Source: Caulobacteraceae bacterium (GTDB lineage: Bacteria > Pseudomonadota > Alphaproteobacteria > Caulobacterales > Caulobacteraceae). Taken from it: 26,254 nt of DNA. The DNA is taken from the NCBI GenBank assembly GCA_003136615.1, contig PLFA01000204.1:1-26254 (forward strand), given 5' to 3'. Both the position numbers and the translations under genes were made by a program. Below are positions 13,938 to 22,648 of this stretch, one piece after another (the first letter of the stretch is position 1; each line of letters starts with the position of its first letter). Below the pieces are notes generated by a model. It ran no database searches. It was not told the origin of the DNA and saw nothing but the letters and a program-made list of their open reading frames with translations.

Positions 13938-14738
13938 TCAGTAATAGATCGGCCCCTTTGCCCCGCCGCCCACGGCGATAGCGTCGCCGTTGATAGCCAC
14001 GCTCCGGGGCGAGGCCAGGAAGGCCACCACATCTGCGACCTCAGCGGCGTCCACGATGCGGCCGATAGAGACTCCGGCCGCGATGCCGGCCTCGATCTCG
14101 TCCTGTGACACGCCCGCGGCCTTGGCGCGCGCGGCGAGCATCGTCTCCACGCCTTCGGTGCGGGTGAGGCCAGGATGCACCACGGTCACATTGATCCCCT
14201 TGGGTCCCAGCTCATCGGCGAGGTTCTTGGTCAGGGCGGCCACCGACACATTGCGGATCGAGCCGATGATGGCGCTCGCATGCCGGGCGTTCAGGCCGCT
14301 GATATTGATGATCCGCCCCCAGCCCGCGGCGATCATATGGGGCGCGGCCTCTCGGGCCATGCGCAGATAGCCCAGCACCTTGACGTCCACGTCGTTCCAG
14401 AAGGCCTCATTGGTAATGTCGGCAAGCTGGCGCGGCGCGCCCGCCGTCGCCGGCTGGGCGGCGGCATTGACCAGAATGTCGAGGCCGCCGAGCAACGCCA
14501 CGGTCCTGGCGACGCCGGCGGCCACCGAGGCGTCTTCGCGGGTGTCCACGGCGACGCCTTGCACCTGGCCGCCGGTCTCGGCGCTCAAGGTCGCCGCCGC
14601 CTGATCCAGCGCGGTCTCCTCCCGGGCCACGATGACAACCCGGACGCCTTCGAGCGCCAATTGGCGGGCGATAGCCCGGCCAATACCCCGACTTCCGCCC
14701 GTGACCAGAGCGCGCTTGCCTTGAAGTTTGAGATCCAT
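13938..14738 (-). CDS. Short-chain dehydrogenase-like protein lacking the canonical Tyr-Lys pair
   Basis: The 266-residue Rossmann protein has an intact cofactor motif (VTGGSRGIGRAIA), the VNAA strand and the helix-closing PGLTRTEG. The active-site region reads INISGLNARHASAIIGSIRN and continues VSVAALTK. The Ser is present, but Tyr (13 residues later in typical SDRs) is replaced by Ser, and the following Lys is replaced. It is therefore either non-reducing, uses other residues, or belongs to a divergent SDR branch with a GSIRN signature. It lies 10 nt downstream of the YahK-type gene on the same strand and is convergent with the bicupin gene. Substrate unknown. Confidence 0.87.
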   Translation of the reverse strand: MDLKLQGKRALVTGGSRGIGRAIARQLALEGVRVVIVAREETALDQAAATLSAETGGQVQGVAVDTREDASVAAGVARTVALLGGLDILVNAAAQPATAGAPRQLADITNEAFWNDVDVKVLGYLRMAREAAPHMIAAGWGRIINISGLNARHASAIIGSIRNVSVAALTKNLADELGPKGINVTVVHPGLTRTEGVETMLAARAKAAGVSQDEIEAGIAAGVSIGRIVDAAEVADVVAFLASPRSVAINGDAIAVGGGAKGPIYY

Positions 14739-14748
14739 GCGCTGAGGC

Positions 14749-15801
14749 CTAGGCCGCCAAAGACGCGCTATCGATGACGAAGCGGTATTTCACGTCGCCG
14801 ACGACCATGCGGTCATAGGCCTCGTCGATCTTCTGGATCGGGATCATCTCGATATCGGCGACGATGCCGTGCGCGGCGCAGAAGTCGAGCATCTCCTGGG
14901 TCTCGGGGATGCCGCCAATCAGGGAGCCGGCGATGGACTTGCGCCCGAAAATCAACACGCCCACCTTGGGCGAGGGGTGGGGATGCTCCGGCACGCCCAG
15001 CATGCACATGACGCCATCGCGCTTCAGGAGGCGGGTAAAGGCGTCAAGATCATGGCTCGCCGCCACGGTGTTCAGGATAAAGTCAAAGGTCCCCACATGG
15101 GTGTCCATCTGGGCCGGATCGCGGGACACGACCACCTCATCGGCGCCCAGATCCAGGGCGTCCTGGCGCTTCGACTCCGAGGTGGTGAAAGCCACGGTAT
15201 GGGCGCCCATGGCGTGGGAGAGCTTGACCCCCATGTGGCCGAGGCCGCCGATGCCGACGATACCGACCTTCTTGCCGGGCCCCGCCCCCCAATGGCGCAG
15301 GGGCGAATAGGTGGTGATGCCCGCGCAGAGCAGGGGGGCGACGGCGGCGAGTTGCGCCTTGGGGTGGCGGATTTTCAGAACGAACCTGTCGCTGACCACG
15401 ATCTGTTGTGAATAGCCCCCCAGGGTGTGGCCCGGCGCATCATCGGTCTTGCCGTTATAGGTGCCGACAAAGCCGTTCTCACAATACTGCTCCAGCCCGT
15501 CGTCGCAGCTTTGGCAATGCTGGCAACTGTCCACCATGCAGCCCACGCCCACGGTCTCGCCGACCTTGAAGTCGCTGACCTTCTCGCCCACCGAGACGAT
15601 CTCGCCGACGATCTCATGGCCCGGGACGCAGGGATATTTGGTGCGGCCCCATTCCCCCCGGGCGGTGTGCAGATCCGAATGGCAGACCCCGCAATAGATA
15701 ATGGATATCCGCACATCGTGAGGCCCCGGCTCCCGACGGGTTATGTCCATCGGCTCGAAGGGTTTGTCGGGGGCGTGGGCGGCGAAGGCTTTGACGGTCA
15801 T
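14749..15801 (-). CDS. yahK: NADPH-dependent aldehyde reductase, YahK-type zinc dehydrogenase
   Basis: The 350-residue product closely matches E. coli YahK. It starts with EPMDITRREPGPHDVRI, has the catalytic-zinc site YCGVCHSDLH and VPGHEIVG, and shows the structural cysteines in CQHCQSCDDGLEQYC. It continues with GYSQQIVV, LLCAGITTYSPLRHW and the cofactor loop GIGGLGHMG. The end, FCAAHGIVADIEMI and GDVKYRFVID, is also YahK-like. The enzyme reduces a broad range of aldehydes to alcohols with NADPH. It is the middle gene of a likely minus-strand run: aldo/keto reductase, yahK, SDR. Gaps are 53 and 10 nt. No clear Shine-Dalgarno precedes the ATG. Confidence 0.93.
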   Translation of the reverse strand: MTVKAFAAHAPDKPFEPMDITRREPGPHDVRISIIYCGVCHSDLHTARGEWGRTKYPCVPGHEIVGEIVSVGEKVSDFKVGETVGVGCMVDSCQHCQSCDDGLEQYCENGFVGTYNGKTDDAPGHTLGGYSQQIVVSDRFVLKIRHPKAQLAAVAPLLCAGITTYSPLRHWGAGPGKKVGIVGIGGLGHMGVKLSHAMGAHTVAFTTSESKRQDALDLGADEVVVSRDPAQMDTHVGTFDFILNTVAASHDLDAFTRLLKRDGVMCMLGVPEHPHPSPKVGVLIFGRKSIAGSLIGGIPETQEMLDFCAAHGIVADIEMIPIQKIDEAYDRMVVGDVKYRFVIDSASLAA

Positions 15802-15854
15802 GTGAGGCGTTTTTCCGGGCTGGGGATAAGGGTGGGCGGAAGAGGTGGGAGCGG

Positions 15855-16844
15855 TTAGCGATCAACCATCCGCATCATCTGTTCGGTATAGCGCGCGCCC
15901 TCCACGGGAATGGCCGCGAGGGTCGCCTCGATTTCGGCAAGGTCCGAGGGGGCGAGGCTGAGATCAGCGGCGCCGAGGTTTTCCTCCAGCCTATGGAGCT
16001 TGGTGGTCCCGGGTATGGGGACGATCCAGGGCTTGCGGGCAAGGAGCCAAGCCAGGGCAATCTGAGCCTTGGTCGCCCCCTTCGCGTCAGCGATCCGGCC
16101 AAGGGCGTCGATCAGGGCCTGGTTGGCCTTACGCGCATCGGCCGAGAATCTGGGGATCGTGTTGCGGATATCCCCGTTCGCGAACTCAGCGGACTCGCTG
16201 ATGGCCCCGGTGAGGAACCCCCGTCCAAGCGGGCTAAAGGGCACAAAGCCGATTCCCAGTTCCGCGAGGGCCGGCAGGATTTCGGCCTCAGGCTCCCGCC
16301 ACCACAGGGAATACTCACTCTGCAGCGCCGTGACCGGCTGGACGGCGTGAGCGCGGCGGATGGTCTTCACGCTCGCCTCGGACAGGCCGAAATATTTCAC
16401 CTTTCCCTCGGCGATGAGGGTCTTCACCTCGCCGGCGACATCCTCAATGGGAACCTCGGGGTCCACCCGGTGCTGATAGAAGAGGTCGATCACGTCTGTT
16501 TTTAGGCGCTTAAGCGAGGCCTCGGCCACCGCGCGGATATGCTCAGGACGACTATCGAGCGCGCGGCCGGCGGTCTGGCTTGAGACGCCGAAGCCAAACT
16601 TGGTGGCGATCACAACCTTGTCGCGCACGGGCGCCAGGGCCTCTCCCACCAGGTCTTCATTGGTGAACGGGCCATAGACCTCGGCGGTGTCGAAGAAGGT
16701 CACGCCCTTGTCGACGGCGGCCCGGATCAGATCGATTCCCGCATCCTTATCCGCCGCCGGCCCGTAGCCGTGGCTGAGGCCCATGCAGCCGTAACCGATG
16801 GCTGAAACCTCGAGACCGCTATTTCCGAGTTTACGTTTTTGCAT
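15855..16844 (-). CDS. Aldo/keto reductase
   Basis: The 329-residue TIM-barrel reductase uses NADPH to reduce aldehydes or ketones. The catalytic tetrad is visible: Asp in FFDTAEVYG, Tyr in the same segment, Lys in VIATKFGFG and His in LFYQHRVDP. The cofactor end WIVPIPGTTKLHRLEENLGA is also typical. The N-terminus MQKRKLGNSGLEVSAIGYGCM marks the common aryl-diketone/YajO-like proteobacterial branch. AGGAG lies 9 nt upstream of the ATG. It is the first gene of the minus-strand run with yahK and the SDR, and is divergent from the S10 peptidase across a 145-nt intergenic region. Confidence 0.93.
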   Translation of the reverse strand: MQKRKLGNSGLEVSAIGYGCMGLSHGYGPAADKDAGIDLIRAAVDKGVTFFDTAEVYGPFTNEDLVGEALAPVRDKVVIATKFGFGVSSQTAGRALDSRPEHIRAVAEASLKRLKTDVIDLFYQHRVDPEVPIEDVAGEVKTLIAEGKVKYFGLSEASVKTIRRAHAVQPVTALQSEYSLWWREPEAEILPALAELGIGFVPFSPLGRGFLTGAISESAEFANGDIRNTIPRFSADARKANQALIDALGRIADAKGATKAQIALAWLLARKPWIVPIPGTTKLHRLEENLGAADLSLAPSDLAEIEATLAAIPVEGARYTEQMMRMVDR

Positions 16845-16989
16845 GTTTCGAGGCTCCTATCGGGTCACGGTCGGCACGAGATAAACGGCCCCGTTCGCGG
16901 GAAGATTGAATCTCTTAACCTTGTCAGCACGGCGCATCCCGGCCAAAGCCGAAGCTGCGCTTGAACCAACAAACGAGGGGGACCTGTAA

Positions 16990-18525
16990 ATGAGGTCTTT
17001 GGCATTCGCCGCAAGAGGCGCCGCTATGCTTATCGCGGTGATGATCGGGTTCGCGCCCCTGGCCGACCCCACCGCCTCGCTTGCCGCCGACGCTCCCGCA
17101 AAGTCCCCGGCCGCGAGCGAAGACAAACCCGGACCGCCGCCCTTTCCCGCCGACGCCTCGGTGAAGCAATCGATCCATCTGGGCGACAAGACCCTGAATT
17201 ACACCGCGACCGTGGGCTCCCTGCCGGTGCGCGACGCCGAGGGCAAGAAGACCGCTGAGATTGTCTACACGGCCTATGTTCTCGACGGCCCGCGCGATCC
17301 CAGGCGCCCCGTGACCTTCGCCTTCAATGGCGGCCCCGGCGCGGCCTCGGTCTATCTCAATCTGGGCGCCATTGGCCCCAAGCGGATCCAGTTCGGCGCC
17401 CAGGGCGACAGTCCCTCCGATCCGGTAGTGCTGAGGGATAATCCCGGCACGTGGCTGGATTTCACCGATCTGGTGTTCATCGACCCGGTGGGAACGGGCT
17501 ATTCGCGGTCCCTCATAAAGGCGGAGGAGACGGACAAGACCTTCTTCACCATCGACGGCGACATCACCTATCTCTCGCGCATCGTCTATGACTGGCTGGC
17601 CAAGAACGCGCGCATGGCCTCGCCGAAATATGTGGTGGGCGAGAGCTACGGCGGTTATCGCGCCCCGGCCATCACCCATACGCTCCAGACCGTCATGGGC
17701 GTCGGCGTATCGGGCGTGGTGATGGTCTCGCCGGCCCTGGATGGTCGCGCCGCCAGCGATCCCGACAATTCCCCCATGGCCTGGGTGGCCCTGCTTCCCT
17801 CCATGGCCGCCGCGCAGCTAGAGCGGGAGGGAAAGACGCCAAACCCGGAGCTCATGGCGCCCATCGAGACCTATGCCCGGACGGACTATGTGACGGACCT
17901 GATGCGCGGCATTCGCGATAAGGCGGCCGTGGATCGTCTGGCGGGCAAGGTCGCCGCCTATACGGGCCTGGACCCCGTTGAGGTGCGTCGCTTAGGCGGG
18001 CGGATCGACAGCCGCTACTATCTGCGGGCGCTCTATCGCGACGACGGGAAGCTCGGCAGTTGGTACGACTCCAACGTCACCAGCTTCGATCCCTATCCCT
18101 TCGCGCCCGGCCAGAGGGTCGGCGATCCCATCCTGCTCGGCATTGTCGCCCCCACAACATCGGCCATGGTGGATTTCGTCACGCGGGAGGTGGGCTGGAA
18201 GGTCGACGCCCATTACGAGCCGCTGAACCCCGAGGTGAACCGGCGCTGGGAGAAACACTGGTTCACCAGCATCGAATCCGCCTCGGATCTGCGCGAGGCC
18301 CTGGCCATCGACCCGAAGCTCAAGGCCCTGATCGTCCACGGCTATGACGATCTCTCCTGCCCCTATTTCCAATCGATGATGGTCGTCGCTCAAATTCCGG
18401 TGATGGGCGCCGCGGACCGCTTGCAGGTCAAGGTCTATCCCGGCGGCCACATGTTCTATTCACGGCCCGCCAGCCAGGCGGCCCTGCGGCGCGATGTGAT
18501 GAGTGTTTATGGCGTGGGGTCTTAG
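16990..18525 (+). CDS. Exported S10-family serine carboxypeptidase
   Basis: S10 peptidases cleave C-terminal residues from peptides and work at acidic pH. The 511-residue product has a Sec signal peptide (hydrophobic residues about 10-30, probable cleavage after ASLA), so it is likely periplasmic or secreted. The oxyanion motif FAFNGGPGAAS (about 110-120), FIDPVGTGYSR, the nucleophile Ser219 in VVGESYGGYRAP, the Asp in IVHGYDDLSCPY and the His in YPGGHMFYSR complete the catalytic set. The stop codon overlaps that of the convergent CocE/NonD gene by 4 nt (TTAG). Confidence 0.93.
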   Translation: MRSLAFAARGAAMLIAVMIGFAPLADPTASLAADAPAKSPAASEDKPGPPPFPADASVKQSIHLGDKTLNYTATVGSLPVRDAEGKKTAEIVYTAYVLDGPRDPRRPVTFAFNGGPGAASVYLNLGAIGPKRIQFGAQGDSPSDPVVLRDNPGTWLDFTDLVFIDPVGTGYSRSLIKAEETDKTFFTIDGDITYLSRIVYDWLAKNARMASPKYVVGESYGGYRAPAITHTLQTVMGVGVSGVVMVSPALDGRAASDPDNSPMAWVALLPSMAAAQLEREGKTPNPELMAPIETYARTDYVTDLMRGIRDKAAVDRLAGKVAAYTGLDPVEVRRLGGRIDSRYYLRALYRDDGKLGSWYDSNVTSFDPYPFAPGQRVGDPILLGIVAPTTSAMVDFVTREVGWKVDAHYEPLNPEVNRRWEKHWFTSIESASDLREALAIDPKLKALIVHGYDDLSCPYFQSMMVVAQIPVMGAADRLQVKVYPGGHMFYSRPASQAALRRDVMSVYGVGS

Positions 18526-20312
18526 GACCCCCAGGGCAGGTCGATATGGCTGAGGCCGGGCCCCAGCTGGAGTGAGACTGTGGCGACGCTATTGTCGGCC
18601 GCCGTCTCCAGTTCCACGGGCTTGCCGGAATTGCGGTTTCGCTCGTCATGGATGCTGGCGCCCACCGGGACAATCACGAGGCGGATCACGCTGCCGGGTG
18701 CGATGGCCCGGGCCACGAAGTTGAAGTTTTCGAAACGATAGGGCGCGACCTGACCGGGCGTGACCAGCTCGGCCTCGCGGGGAGTCTTCCGATATCGGGC
18801 TCTGAGCCAGTCCTGGGTCAGGAACACCACCGATCCGTCGGCCTTGACCTCATAGAGCGCGGCGCGGATGTCCGTGTCGGGCGTATTCATGGCGAGATAG
18901 AGCGTCACTTCGGGAACGCCCACCAGATGGGCCGGCGCTGCCAGTGGCGCGGTGTCATAGACGAGGCCATCGCCCTTGATCCGGTGGATCATGCCGTCGT
19001 CGGTGAGATACTCCTGCGAAACCAGTGGGCCGCCTTCAAAGCCCTCATTATGGGCCGGGAGCGAGGGGTCATAAATATACGAGTCGGGCGCCTGGATTTC
19101 CGGCGCGCGCGCCAAGGATCCTCGCCCGGCCACGGAGCCGGCGTCGGACGTCGGAGAGGAGAGCCACAGGGTGTCGCGGTGATCCGTGGCCGCCGCGAGG
19201 CTGGGCGCCGCACGCCAGACATTGGCGCCCGCGAGGAAATAGACGAAGTGGTTGCTGAGGAAAGCGGGGAGAGGGGCGCCCTCCATCACATGGTCGTACC
19301 AGGCCACGTGCAGCGCTTTCACATCCAGAACCGCCGCCTCGCCGAAATCCAAGCCGCCGAGGCGCCGCTTGGGGTTGCGGCTGCCGGGATGATCCCAGGG
19401 GCCGATCACCAGATAGCTGTTGTCCGCCACCGTGGGGCCGCCCGCATCCAGCTGCTTCTGGCGGAAGCCGATCGTGCCGGTTTCCGAGGTGTCATATTGG
19501 CCGGTGATGGAAAGCGTCGGCAATGTGATGCCCGACCACTTGTCCGGCGCCGTGCTCGCCGAATCCCAGAAAGCGTCAAGCTGGGGATGGGCCATCCATT
19601 CGCGCCAGATCGGGCTGGGATAGCCGGCGAGAAGATCAAGGTCGCGGTATGGGACGCGCCCCTTCGACGCTTCCTCATAGACGCCGGTCCAATAGGCGCT
19701 ATCGCCGCCGCTGTTCATATTGGCGGTATGGCCGATCATGGAGATCAGCCAGTTATAGTCCATGCCCCGGAAGATGTTGCTCGTGGCCATGGCGATGTTC
19801 TCGCCGGCGATCCCGGCCGAGGCGGGGACGATGGTCTTCAGGCCTTTGGGTCGCTCGCCGGCGATCATCCATTGGTTCTTGCCGCCATAGGAGCCGCCCC
19901 ACATGGCCACCTGGCCATCGGTCCAGGGCTGAGCGGCCAGCCATTCCACCAGGTCGTGGCCATCGGGACCATCTTCGGTCCACAGCTTGAGCTCGCCGCC
20001 GGAATTTCCCCGGCCCCGGTCATCGACAATCGCGAAGGCATAGCCGTGCCGGGCGAAATAGGCGCCGACATCCTCGAATCGGTCGGCCACATAGGGCGTC
20101 AGGGTAAGGATCACTGGCATGCGGTTCTGGCCGATGGGGCGAAAGATGGTGGCGTCGAGCATGACGCCGTCGCGCATGGGAATCTTCACACCCCATTGGA
20201 TTTGATAGGGCATGGCCGAGGCGGGCGGGGAGGCCGGCGCGGCGAGGGTCAAGCTTGCGGCGAAGCTCGAAAGCGCGACCCAAAGCAACGCTATCCTCGC
20301 ATGTCCGGCCAT
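18522..20312 (-). CDS. Exported CocE/NonD-family alpha/beta hydrolase (X-Pro dipeptidyl-peptidase-like)
   Basis: The product is about 596 residues from the chosen start. A signal peptide (MAGHARIALLWVALSSFAAS, then LTLAAPASPPASA) is followed by the alpha/beta hydrolase domain. The nucleophile is in WGGSYGGKNQ, the Asp in SITGQYDTSE and the His in IGPWDHPGS. A C-terminal jelly-roll domain includes PEVTLYLAMNTPDTDI and VIRLVIVPVG. Relatives cleave acyl-Pro peptides or esters such as cocaine and beta-lactam esters. I chose ATG 20312 because AGGAG lies 11 nt upstream and the signal peptide is cleanest. ATG 20333 and a TTG at 20378 are alternatives. It converges with the S10 peptidase and is divergent from the peroxiredoxin. 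Confidence 0.87.
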   Translation of the reverse strand: MAGHARIALLWVALSSFAASLTLAAPASPPASAMPYQIQWGVKIPMRDGVMLDATIFRPIGQNRMPVILTLTPYVADRFEDVGAYFARHGYAFAIVDDRGRGNSGGELKLWTEDGPDGHDLVEWLAAQPWTDGQVAMWGGSYGGKNQWMIAGERPKGLKTIVPASAGIAGENIAMATSNIFRGMDYNWLISMIGHTANMNSGGDSAYWTGVYEEASKGRVPYRDLDLLAGYPSPIWREWMAHPQLDAFWDSASTAPDKWSGITLPTLSITGQYDTSETGTIGFRQKQLDAGGPTVADNSYLVIGPWDHPGSRNPKRRLGGLDFGEAAVLDVKALHVAWYDHVMEGAPLPAFLSNHFVYFLAGANVWRAAPSLAAATDHRDTLWLSSPTSDAGSVAGRGSLARAPEIQAPDSYIYDPSLPAHNEGFEGGPLVSQEYLTDDGMIHRIKGDGLVYDTAPLAAPAHLVGVPEVTLYLAMNTPDTDIRAALYEVKADGSVVFLTQDWLRARYRKTPREAELVTPGQVAPYRFENFNFVARAIAPGSVIRLVIVPVGASIHDERNRNSGKPVELETAADNSVATVSLQLGPGLSHIDLPWGS

Positions 20313-20455
20313 TATCGAAATCGCTCCTGCCATCGACCTCAGAAAATCTCGCTTGGCGCGGGTTGAAGGGGCCGTCAAATGCTAAGATCGCGGTCCTCGG
20401 AATTCAGGTTTGGCGAAGCCGCGCCACACGAGAGAACGGCAAGGAGGATCTCCCG

Positions 20456-21118
20456 ATGTCCCTGAGGCTCAATTCCACGGCGCCCAACTTCACCGCCGAG
20501 ACGACCCAGGGCATGATCGACTTCCACGAGTGGATTGGCTCCCACTGGGCGATCCTCTTCAGCCACCCCAAGGACTTCACGCCCGTCTGCACGACCGAAC
20601 TCGGCTATGTGGCGAAGCTCCTTCCGGAGTTTGCCAAGCGTAACACCAAGGTGATTGGCCTCAGTGTCGATCCGGTGGCCAATCACGCCCGCTGGGCCGA
20701 TGATATCAAAGAGACTCAAGGTTACGCCGTCACCTTCCCGATGATTGGCGACACCGACCTGACTGTGGCCAAGCTCTATGACATGCTGCCGGAGGAGGCC
20801 GACGGCGACGCCAGCGGCCGCACCGCCGCGGATAACGCCACCGTCCGGTCGGTCTTCATCATCGGCCCCGACAAGAAGATCAAGGCGACCCTGACCTATC
20901 CCATGACCACCGGGCGCAACTTCGATGAGGTTCTACGCCTGCTCGACTCGATCCAGCTGACCGCCAAGCACACCGTCGCCACCCCCGTGAACTGGAAGAA
21001 CGGCGAGGACGTGATCATCCCGCCTTCGGTCTCGGACGACGTGGCGAAGGCGAAATATCCGGACGGCTGGAAGACCCTGAAACCCTATCTGCGCGTAGTG
21101 GCCCAGCCGGCGGACTGA
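20456..21118 (+). CDS. 1-Cys peroxiredoxin (Prx6 type)
   Basis: The 220-residue thiol peroxidase reduces hydrogen peroxide and organic hydroperoxides. The peroxidatic Cys45 sits in HPKDFTPVCTTELG, the Prx6 signature. The supporting Arg is in ATVRSVFIIGP, and the long C-terminal part (ATPVNWKNGEDVIIPPSVSD and KYPDGWKTLKPYLR) is specific to Prx6 enzymes. No clear resolving cysteine is present, consistent with the 1-Cys mechanism. A perfect AAGGAGG (20441-20447) precedes the ATG. It stands alone, divergent from the CocE gene, with a 27-nt convergent gap to the exporter's outer-membrane gene. Peroxide defence suits a light-harvesting cell. Confidence 0.95.
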   Translation: MSLRLNSTAPNFTAETTQGMIDFHEWIGSHWAILFSHPKDFTPVCTTELGYVAKLLPEFAKRNTKVIGLSVDPVANHARWADDIKETQGYAVTFPMIGDTDLTVAKLYDMLPEEADGDASGRTAADNATVRSVFIIGPDKKIKATLTYPMTTGRNFDEVLRLLDSIQLTAKHTVATPVNWKNGEDVIIPPSVSDDVAKAKYPDGWKTLKPYLRVVAQPAD

Positions 21119-21145
21119 GAAATATGCCTTCACACCGCATAGCTA

Positions 21146-22648
21146 TCACCGTTGAGTAGGCTCCGCCCACCCGAGCCCCAGGCTTTTTTCAAGCCGTATA
21201 TAGTCCAGGGTCAGCTGGGCCGTGCCATAGGCGACGTTGTTCTCGGCGCTCACCCGGTCCCGCTCGGCCGCGATTTGATCTAGCGAAGTCGCCGTGCCGC
21301 CCTCCACCTTCAGTCCCGTCAGGCGCGCCGCCCGATCCGCCGAGCTTTCGACCTCGACGAGGGCGCTTAAGTTTTCGCGCTGACGGCCATAGGTCGCGAG
21401 GGCGGTTTCCGCGTCGGCCAGAGCGCCCAGCACCGTCTTGCGATAATCGCCAAGGGCCTCGGCCTCCTCGCCCCGCGCTTCGCGGATCCCGGCGCGGATG
21501 CGCCCGAAGTCGAAGGGGCTCCACTGGAGCATGGGGGCCCCCACATAGTTGAACGCATTGTGGGTGAAGAGGCTGGAAATGTCCGTGGCGTTGTAGCCGA
21601 CCTCGCCCAGCAGGGTCACCTTGGGAAAGAAATCGGCGGTTCTCTGACCGATCAGGGCGTTCTTCTGCTGGATCGTGCGCTCGGCGGCGCGCACGTCGGG
21701 CCGGCGCCGCAGCAGGGACGCCGGATCACCCACCACGACCACCTTGGGCGGCGCCGGGACAGGCCCCGTCGCGCTGAGTTCGGCGTCCAGATCGCCGGGG
21801 GCTTTGCCGGTGAGGATGGCGAGGCGGTCGAGCTGGTCGGCCACCTGGCCTCTCAGAGGCGCGGTCTCCGCCTGCGTGGACCGAAGTTGGTTCACCATCC
21901 GCTCCACATCGAGATCCGTGGCGTCGCCGCCCTGACGCCGAACCTGGGTCAGAGTCAGCATCCGACTCTCGAGGTCGATATTCTGCTGCGCCAGCGCCAG
22001 GCGCTGCTGGAGGCCTCTCAAGGTGACGTAATCCTGGGCGACTTCGGCGGCCAGGCTGACCTCGGCGTCCTCGAGATTGGCCAACACCGCCTGAGACCTG
22101 GCCTTATCTCCCTCCAGGGCGCGTCGCCGGCCGCCGAACAGGTCAAGCTGCCAGCTGGCGTCCAGGGCGAGACTATAGATGTCGAAATTGCCGTCATTCC
22201 CGCTTGTGCTGGCCGCCTGACTCTGGGCCGCGGCGGCGGCGCCACCGGAGAGGCCTCCGCCGATCACATTGGTGAGCCCATGGGTTTGCAGGGTCGCCGC
22301 CGCGGCGCCGGTGGTGGGCAGCAGATTGGCGCGGTCCTTGGAAACAACGGCGCGTGATTGGCGAAGACGCGCGACGGCCACCTCGACATCGGGGCTCGCG
22401 ACAAAGGCGTCGTCGATGAGTGTGTCGAGCTCGGCGTCGCCCAGGGCGAGCCACCATTTGGCGGGCGGGGGACCCGCGCTGGCGTCCTCCGCGCGGTGAA
22501 AGGCGGGGGCGGAGACGGCTTTGGGCGCCACCAGCGGGGGGCCCCGATAATTGGGACCCACGACGCAGCCAGAAAGGGTCGCGGCGGCCAAGGTCGCGAC
22601 GCCCGCCATGGCGAGCGCCCAGGCGCGGGTTTCACGATCGGCGGGCAT
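21146..22648 (-). CDS. NodT-family outer-membrane efflux lipoprotein
   Basis: The 500-residue TolC/OprM-like channel carries substrate across the outer membrane. The N-terminus has a lipoprotein signal with lipobox LSGC (Cys28), followed by VVGPNYRGPP, the standard start of NodT proteins. Two outer-membrane efflux repeats follow, with LDASWQLDLFGGRRRALEGD in the first and VGYNATDISSLFTHN and PFDFGRIRAGIREARG in the second. Its start overlaps the stop of the EmrB gene by one base (TGATG), so the operon is translationally coupled. It is the third gene of emrA-emrB-nodT. Confidence 0.93.
   Translation of the reverse strand: MPADRETRAWALAMAGVATLAAATLSGCVVGPNYRGPPLVAPKAVSAPAFHRAEDASAGPPPAKWWLALGDAELDTLIDDAFVASPDVEVAVARLRQSRAVVSKDRANLLPTTGAAAATLQTHGLTNVIGGGLSGGAAAAAQSQAASTSGNDGNFDIYSLALDASWQLDLFGGRRRALEGDKARSQAVLANLEDAEVSLAAEVAQDYVTLRGLQQRLALAQQNIDLESRMLTLTQVRRQGGDATDLDVERMVNQLRSTQAETAPLRGQVADQLDRLAILTGKAPGDLDAELSATGPVPAPPKVVVVGDPASLLRRRPDVRAAERTIQQKNALIGQRTADFFPKVTLLGEVGYNATDISSLFTHNAFNYVGAPMLQWSPFDFGRIRAGIREARGEEAEALGDYRKTVLGALADAETALATYGRQRENLSALVEVESSADRAARLTGLKVEGGTATSLDQIAAERDRVSAENNVAYGTAQLTLDYIRLEKSLGLGWAEPTQR

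Noticed and set aside
18648..20366. Long 572-residue plus-strand frame opposite the CocE/NonD gene
   Set aside because: It is an antisense shadow caused by GC-rich codon bias; the minus-strand product has a clear catalytic triad and signal peptide.
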